Positions 59,711-64,000 of a stretch of 64,000 nt of DNA are shown here, piece after piece. Each line of letters opens with the position of its first letter. Position 1 is the stretch's first letter. The notes below the pieces were generated by a model that had not been told where the DNA came from, searched no databases, and worked only from the letters and a program-made list of their open reading frames with translations. A program made the position numbers and the translations under genes. The stretch is from Deltaproteobacteria bacterium (lineage in GTDB: Bacteria; JAGRBM01; JAHCIT01), in NCBI GenBank assembly GCA_026129095.1, contig JAHCIT010000008.1, forward strand, positions 124,001 through 188,000, in the 5' to 3' direction.

Positions 59711-60296
59711 CGGGATCTCCTTCGGGCTCTTCGGCCGGGGGAACCGGCGGGAACGTCTTCGTCACGTCGCCGGCCCGGACCTCCATCTGGACGGACGCCA
59801 CCACAGGGACTTCCGATTCCGTGCAGCGGGGCCCCTCGAACTCGACGTCGAACAGCGCGATGCCGGGATGTCCCAGGCGGTCAAGCCGCTCGTCCAGCCG
59901 GATGTCACCGGCGGTCACCCGGCACTCGCAGTCCTGCGCGTCGGCGAACCGGCGCGGCAGCGCAAGGGCCAGGGCCTCGGCGAATTCGACCGAATGCTTC
60001 GGCTGCCCGACATGCACCCGCACCGTGTAGCCCAGTGCCGCCCGGTACCGTTCCCGCAGTTCGCGGACCACCGGCACCGGTGGTTCGCCGCCCTCCGGCG
60101 TTTCCGGCTCGTGGAGGACCTTCGCCATCGGCTGGCCGCTGAACGAGTTTCCGAATGTGTCCGCATCGGCATGGCAGAGGCCGGAGTATTGCAGCAGATC
60201 TTCGATGAGCTGTGTGCGGGCGCACTTCCAGTTTTTCGCCGTGGCGACGGCGAGGATGGCGGCGTCGAGCTGGGCCAGGCATTCGGCGCTGTTCAT
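59697..60296 (-). CDS. Mu gp37-like (DUF1834) protein
   Basis: 199 residues: YRAALGYTVRVHVGQPKHSV, CRVTAGDIRLDERLDRLGHPG and an acidic Pro-rich end (PVPPAEEPEGDPDVED). Found in the gp37 slot upstream of the sheath in Mu-like phages. Joins head and tail in the tail-completion step by analogy. Overlaps the gpG gene by four bases. Confidence 0.7.
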   Translation of the reverse strand: MNSAECLAQLDAAILAVATAKNWKCARTQLIEDLLQYSGLCHADADTFGNSFSGQPMAKVLHEPETPEGGEPPVPVVRELRERYRAALGYTVRVHVGQPKHSVEFAEALALALPRRFADAQDCECRVTAGDIRLDERLDRLGHPGIALFDVEFEGPRCTESEVPVVASVQMEVRAGDVTKTFPPVPPAEEPEGDPDVED

Positions 60297-60760
60297 AGCG
60301 ACACGATCCTTTCCAGCTCTTCCTCGATCTCGCCGAGACAGAGGGCGGCGAGATCATCGTCGAACCCGATCATCGGGCGCTCGGGAATTTTCGAGCGGGA
60401 CGGCCCGTTCCCGCCGGCGTCCTGGTGGAACTTCGCCTTCGGGTCGTTCGTGCCGACTTCCAGAACGCCGGACGAACCCATGACCGTCACCTGCCCGGTG
60501 AAGGACCGGGCCAGCGTGCTCGTGTCGCGGAGAATCTTCGGCGATCCCGATCCCTTCCCCTTCGTCCGGTTCAGGAGCGTGGCGACCGCGAGCGGGTCCC
60601 ACTTCTCCCCACCGGGGGCTTCCTCGTCTTCGAAGTTCCGGGACACGTCGTTCAGGATGTGCTCGCGGCAGCGCTTCAGCATCCGCGTGGGGTTCGCCGC
60701 GGCAGCGGCCATCCGCTGGAGCGCGGTGGACAGTTCTGTGAAGCCGGTGACGGCGGTCAT
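60293..60760 (-). CDS. Phage virion morphogenesis protein (Mu gpG-like)
   Basis: 155 residues with LSTALQRMAAAAANPTRMLK, ILNDVSRNFEDEEAPGGEKW and ARSFTGQVTVMGSSGVLEVG, the gpG/gpS tail-completion pattern (RLxxxxW near NFxxEAxPxGxxW). It is located after gp36 here, whereas Mu places it near the protease. Four-base overlaps on both sides. Confidence 0.82.
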   Translation of the reverse strand: MTAVTGFTELSTALQRMAAAAANPTRMLKRCREHILNDVSRNFEDEEAPGGEKWDPLAVATLLNRTKGKGSGSPKILRDTSTLARSFTGQVTVMGSSGVLEVGTNDPKAKFHQDAGGNGPSRSKIPERPMIGFDDDLAALCLGEIEEELERIVSL

Positions 60761-61209
60761 GACGTGAACGCCTCCCGGCGGCGGCCATCGTAGGTTTCCG
60801 TCGCGGCGGTCTGCTTCACGATCCTCGCCGACGTGACGCGTGGAGCGTCCGTGTCGCCGAGCGGCAGCCGCTTCGCGCTGATCTGCTGGAGTTCCTTCAG
60901 CGCCCGCTCGAAGTCATGCCTGACATCCTCGTGGCGGGAGACTTCGTTCTTTCGCGAGAACAGCTTGAACCGGGCGACGGCGAGCGCGAGTTCGCGGGCG
61001 CGGACCAGGGCCGGTCCCGTGAGCGGAAGAACCATGGCCGGTTCCAGATAGGAATCGACGAGCGCTTCGGCCTCGGAGATGACAGCCGAGATCACCAGCC
61101 CGTCGGCGGCGGCGTCCAGCGGCAGCGGCACCGCGTCCACCGTCAGGTGGATGAGCATGTCCGCCGAGATCGACCGGGCGACATCCTGGCTCGTAACGTA
61201 GGCACCCAC
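60757..61209 (-). CDS. Mu gp36-like (DUF1320) head protein
   Basis: 150 residues: LVISAVISEAEALVDSYLEP, LVRARELALAVARFKLFSRK and an RHEDVRHDFERALKELQQIS helix, the DUF1320 pattern. Mu gp36 lies between capsid and tail genes and is probably a head-completion factor. Confidence 0.85.
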   Translation of the reverse strand: MGAYVTSQDVARSISADMLIHLTVDAVPLPLDAAADGLVISAVISEAEALVDSYLEPAMVLPLTGPALVRARELALAVARFKLFSRKNEVSRHEDVRHDFERALKELQQISAKRLPLGDTDAPRVTSARIVKQTAATETYDGRRREAFTS

Positions 61210-61242
61210 GTTCTGCCTCTTTCCTTCCGGGAGGCTGGCTCG

Positions 61243-61314
61243 TCAGGCCGGGGGCGCCTCTCTCTCCCCGGCGACGGAAGGCGGAGGCTCCTTCCGTTTC
61301 GCCCGTTTTCCCAT
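61243..61314 (-). CDS. Possible 23-residue basic peptide between gp36 and capsid genes
   Basis: ATG 61314 starts a short frame MGKRAKRKEPPPSVAGEREA ending at TGA (61243-61245), in the 140-base gap. Very basic N-terminus, Pro-rich, no clear ribosome-binding site. Mu-like phages often carry a small gene here; this may be one or chance. Confidence 0.35.
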   Translation of the reverse strand: MGKRAKRKEPPPSVAGEREAPPA

Positions 61315-61349
61315 CGGCGGACTTCGGGTCCGCTTCAGGATGCGAATCT

Positions 61350-62306
61350 CTACAGCGCGTCGGTCCAGAGGAAGCCGGCTTTCGCCAGCGCCACGTAGTG
61401 CGCGTAGAAATCATTGACCTGGACGACCCGGCCCTTGCCGTTGGCCGTGTCGTAAGTGCGGACCCGCTGGAACTGCGGATCGTTCAGCCGGAGGGTCCAG
61501 CCGAACGTCGGCGCTTCCTTTTCGTTGACCGGGTTCCGGTAGTAGAGCAGCACGAAGTCGCTCCAGACATCCGTGATCGTGCCGCCGTCCCTGGTCATCG
61601 TCGCGGCGGAGCCGAGAACGATCTGGAGGCCGGGGATGCCGAAATAGGTCACGAGGTCGTCCGCCGTCGGGAGGCTGCCCTTCTGGTAGGCGAACGCGGC
61701 GCGGACCTTCGGGTGCGTCCGGAGCCGGTTGAATACCGGCACCGGGAGCATCAGCCGGTTCGGCTGCTGGCCGCCCGTGCCGCGCCGGATCGCCTCGGCG
61801 GCGGCGAGGATCGCCACCTGCGGATCGGAACTGTCGTGCGACCATTTGGCGGTGCTGGTCAGCGTGTCCTTATTGTCGGCGGGGTAGATGCCCGCGTTCG
61901 TGACCATGCCAGCGCACAGCACTTCCTTGCGAAGCTCGATGCGGTGCTGCAGGACTTTCGTCTTGCGCGACTCGATGTCCACCTCGCCGCCGGGGCGGGT
62001 CTTCGCCGCCCGGATTTCCCGTACGTCGATCAGCTCCTCGAGCGAATGTTCCCGGAGCGTCACGTCGCCGAAACTCGAGTCGCTGGTGACGATCCGCTTC
62101 GGGTCGTTCCGGGGCGAACGCTCGTCGTTCACGACCACGAAGGCGTCATGGCCGAACGACTCGATCTGCACGGTCTCGACCGGAACGATCAGTTCCGGAA
62201 GGATTTCGCCGTAGATCAGGCTCTGCGCCCGGTAGCCGAGGGAGACCTCGTTCAGGACCGGGTGAAGCCCGGCGGCGAGGTTGTCCAGGTTCTTTTCAGC
62301 AGGCAT
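61350..62306 (-). CDS. Major capsid protein
   Basis: 318 residues with the pattern of HK97-fold phage capsids: an N-terminal helix-rich stretch, a beta-rich core (VETVQIESFGHDAFVVVNDE, GDVTLREHSLEELIDVREIR), GTGGQQPNRLMLPVPVFNRL and a GIPGLQIVLGSAATM strand. The tail FYAHYVALAKAGFLWTDAL is standard. Located after the decoration protein, as in the Mu T slot, but the sequence resembles the lambda-E/P22-like branch more than Mu T. Confidence 0.85.
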   Translation of the reverse strand: MPAEKNLDNLAAGLHPVLNEVSLGYRAQSLIYGEILPELIVPVETVQIESFGHDAFVVVNDERSPRNDPKRIVTSDSSFGDVTLREHSLEELIDVREIRAAKTRPGGEVDIESRKTKVLQHRIELRKEVLCAGMVTNAGIYPADNKDTLTSTAKWSHDSSDPQVAILAAAEAIRRGTGGQQPNRLMLPVPVFNRLRTHPKVRAAFAYQKGSLPTADDLVTYFGIPGLQIVLGSAATMTRDGGTITDVWSDFVLLYYRNPVNEKEAPTFGWTLRLNDPQFQRVRTYDTANGKGRVVQVNDFYAHYVALAKAGFLWTDAL

Positions 62307-62345
62307 CGTTCGTCACCTTTCCTTCGTCGTTTCTTCCCGTCCGGA

Positions 62346-63041
62346 TCAGAGCGCGATCAGCGCCGTGATTTTGAAGTCGGAGTTTGAGACCGTTCCGCCC
62401 TTGGTGACGACGGCGTCCAGCCGTCCGCCGCCGGCAGCCCGGCTCGCCATGATCATGGCGGCGGCAACGTCGGCGGTGAGGGCTCCGTCGCCGTCAGTGG
62501 TACGGGTATCGAAGTCCGCGAGAACGGTGGAGCCGTTCTTCAGCTCGATAACCAGATAGTCGGTATCCGACTGCGTACGGCCGTCGGCGGACTCCACATA
62601 GGCACCGACCAGCTCGGCATTCGCCGGCAGATACGGTCCTTTCTTGGTCGTGTTGGCCGTGACCGTTCCGAGGTTCAGGTGTACGATCGTGACAGTCTTC
62701 CGATGCTGGACGAGCAGCACCGGGATCGTGTCACCCGCCGAACCGGCGGCGAGTGCGATGGCTGCCGTGCCGGACGGCCCGCACTTCACGGCCTTGCCGC
62801 TGGCGCCAGGCCCGAGGTTCTGCCCGCCGAGGACCGCCTCGGCGAGTTCCACGACCGCCGTGCCGATGACGATGGAGGCGAACGTGTCGCCGGAGTTGTA
62901 GCGCCGCTCGGTGACGCCCTTCGCGGGATTCGTGGCTGTCGCGTAGTTCCCGTCGGCTCCGACGAAGCGGTGGGCCTCGAGGGCGGCGGCGGCAGTGATG
63001 TCCTCGCGGAGAAGGGGCTGGTGGGTTGCGTCCATTACCAT
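62346..63041 (-). CDS. Head decoration/stabilising protein
   Basis: 231 residues, Ala/Gly/Thr-rich and beta-rich. It has an N-terminal NYATATNPAKGVTERRYNSG and SGKAVKCGPSGTAAIALAAG, fitting the DUF2190 type head decoration protein, then an extra C-terminal beta domain (LVIELKNGSTVLADFDTR). In the gp35 slot. The ATG at 63041 follows AGGA by eight bases. Ends 39 bases before the capsid start. Confidence 0.7.
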   Translation of the reverse strand: MVMDATHQPLLREDITAAAALEAHRFVGADGNYATATNPAKGVTERRYNSGDTFASIVIGTAVVELAEAVLGGQNLGPGASGKAVKCGPSGTAAIALAAGSAGDTIPVLLVQHRKTVTIVHLNLGTVTANTTKKGPYLPANAELVGAYVESADGRTQSDTDYLVIELKNGSTVLADFDTRTTDGDGALTADVAAAMIMASRAAGGGRLDAVVTKGGTVSNSDFKITALIAL

Positions 63042-63045
63042 CGGA

Positions 63046-64000
63046 TCAGTCCTCGCTGTTGTCTTCTTCGGTTTCGGCCGCCTGCAGCTGGCTCATGGCC
63101 AGGGACAGGGCGTCGCCGTATGAAATCTTCGGGTCTTCCTTGCGGATCTTCGAGACCGCCTTGTGGAGCTTCTGCTCCGTCGACAGGTCGGCACCGTCCT
63201 TGCCCTTGCCGGCCTTGTCGCCCGGATCGGAATCCTTCGTGGCGACCTCTTTCGACAGGTCGGCATTGGGCTTTTTCCCCTGCCCGAGCACATCGCGGAG
63301 GAACGACTTGAAGGCGCTGCGGCGCGGGAGGGTTTCCTTCGCGCCGTCGCCCTTTGCCAGCTCGACGGTGTCGGTGTCGGCGAGACCGGCGAGCAGCTCA
63401 GTCAGAAGCGGGGAGAACTTCGGAAGGATCTTCCCCTCCCTGACGAGAGATTCGGAGAAATCCTTTGCGTCGGCGCGGGCGCGGACCTCGGCTTCCTTCG
63501 CCAGACGGTCGGCGGTTTCCTTCTCCTTCCTGCGGAGATCGGCCAGCTCGTCATCCTTGGCCTTCAGCGTCTTCGCGAACTCGGCAGAGGCAGCTGCCGT
63601 CGCGTCCTGGATCAGTTTCTGCTTTTCGGCTTCCGTCATCTCGGGCTCCTGCATCTGGTCTTCGGCGCTATCGCCCCCGAACTCGAAGTCGAAGGCCGTG
63701 CCGCTTGGACCATCGTAGGAAGCGCCGGTTCCGGTTTGCGGGACCGCGAACTCCGGGTCGCCGTCCGCCATGCCGGGAACGGCGGGGAGCACCGCACCGA
63801 GGTAGCCGACGTGCGCGAGGAACCAGCCCTTCGCGTCCTTCAGTACCCGCACCGACTTCTTCCGGAACTTCCCTTCGCGGAACCACCGGGCGAACCGCGA
63901 ATCGACATCGCGGAACTTCGCCAGCAGCCGTCCGCCCGATACCTTGAGCCGGTCCACCCAGCCATAAGCAGGGTGATTGTCCTTGGGGTGCCCCAGCACG
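63046..64000 (-). CDS. Mu I-like head maturation protease/scaffold, 5' end outside window
   Basis: Partial. The readable 317 residues begin within the protease domain (HPKDNHPAYGWVDRLKVSGG, FRDVDSRFARWFREGKFRKK, VRVLKD), followed by an acidic linker and a long coiled coil (EMTEAEKQKLIQDATAAASA) that is the scaffolding part. Its C-terminus is Lys/Asp-rich, as in Mu Z/I proteins. A GTG at 63999 is not taken as the start because the N-terminal catalytic part must lie beyond the window. Confidence 0.8.
   Translation of the reverse strand, partial: VLGHPKDNHPAYGWVDRLKVSGGRLLAKFRDVDSRFARWFREGKFRKKSVRVLKDAKGWFLAHVGYLGAVLPAVPGMADGDPEFAVPQTGTGASYDGPSGTAFDFEFGGDSAEDQMQEPEMTEAEKQKLIQDATAAASAEFAKTLKAKDDELADLRRKEKETADRLAKEAEVRARADAKDFSESLVREGKILPKFSPLLTELLAGLADTDTVELAKGDGAKETLPRRSAFKSFLRDVLGQGKKPNADLSKEVATKDSDPGDKAGKGKDGADLSTEQKLHKAVSKIRKEDPKISYGDALSLAMSQLQAAETEEDNSED

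Larger units (their letters stand above)
45872..64000 (-). mobile_element. Mu-like transposable prophage (right-end portion; continues past window)
   Basis: A continuous leftward block of head, tail and baseplate genes in Mu order with the tight overlaps of phage operons. Contractile tail genes (sheath, tube, tape measure, hub, spike, W, J, I), gp36, gpG and gp37 homologues and a Mu-I-like protease/scaffold identify it. No phage tRNA or integrase is seen. The left end of the Mu genome, with repressor, transposase A/B, lysis and portal/terminase genes, should lie to the right of base 64000. The right end is the iteron array at about 45871-45984. Confidence 0.85.

Overview
The window is GC-rich chromosomal DNA of a free-living Gram-negative bacterium carrying the right-hand part of a Mu-like prophage. 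Lipoproteins with lipobox cysteines, a BamE-like domain, RseP, RodZ, a Tgl/PilF-type TPR lipoprotein, hopanoid glycolipid genes (hpnI, hpnK), apgM, class II fructose-bisphosphatase and a DUF4175 protein together suggest a deltaproteobacterial-type or related environmental lineage. No rRNA or taxonomic marker in the window settles the phylum.

Layout. 1-5.9 kb: the 3' end of a lipase-maturation-factor-like gene, then a leftward block with pyk, a small unknown protein, a DedA protein, a PrxQ/Bcp peroxiredoxin and an adenine-specific DNA methyltransferase without a visible restriction partner. 6.1-9.8 kb: a rightward block hpnI-hpnK-small 4-TM transporter-DegT aminotransferase, probably making and moving an amino-sugar hopanoid head group. 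9.8-13.5 kb: two exported proteins of unknown role, tRNA-Leu(TAA), a small membrane protein and a zinc-ribbon SAM methyltransferase. 13.5-29.4 kb (rightward): a YfhO-like membrane protein, purE-purK, a giant lipoprotein with Ig-like modules, a PDZ-only relative of RseP, then rseP-tsaB-nadD and a DUF4175 membrane/coiled-coil protein. 29.4-31.5 kb (leftward): def, a DUF4177 protein and an LCAD-like acyl-CoA dehydrogenase behind a palindromic operator. 31.7-35.9 kb (rightward): a small coiled-coil lipoprotein, a Xer recombinase, ppx/gppA and apgM. 35.9-45.1 kb (leftward): a glycosyltransferase, glpX, a Crp/Fnr regulator, rodZ, a TPR lipoprotein, an acidic low-complexity protein, a PfkB kinase, mtnP and a lipid-kinase-like gene. 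A BamE-domain lipoprotein (rightward) closes the host part.

45.87-64 kb is a Mu-like prophage, read right to left in nearly canonical order: protease/scaffold (cut by the window edge), decoration protein, major capsid, gp36, gpG, gp37, gp38-position protein, sheath, tube, frameshifted tail chaperone, tape measure, baseplate proteins (hub, spike, gp25/W, J, I), tail fibre, a small membrane protein and a large distal protein. It ends in a row of about 23-bp iterons that look like transposase-binding sites. The 3' tail of a host gene seems to lie just outside that end. The early genes (repressor, transposase, lysis, portal, terminase) lie beyond position 64000.

No intergenic stretch exceeds 300 bases. 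The less ordinary observations are the hopanoid cassette with a sugar aminotransferase, the PDZ-only RseP relative beside RseP, a CTG start for tsaB, several starts with a -10-like box 7-10 nt upstream and no Shine-Dalgarno sequence (possible leaderless mRNAs), the A7 slippery site in the tail-chaperone gene and the iteron array at the prophage end.
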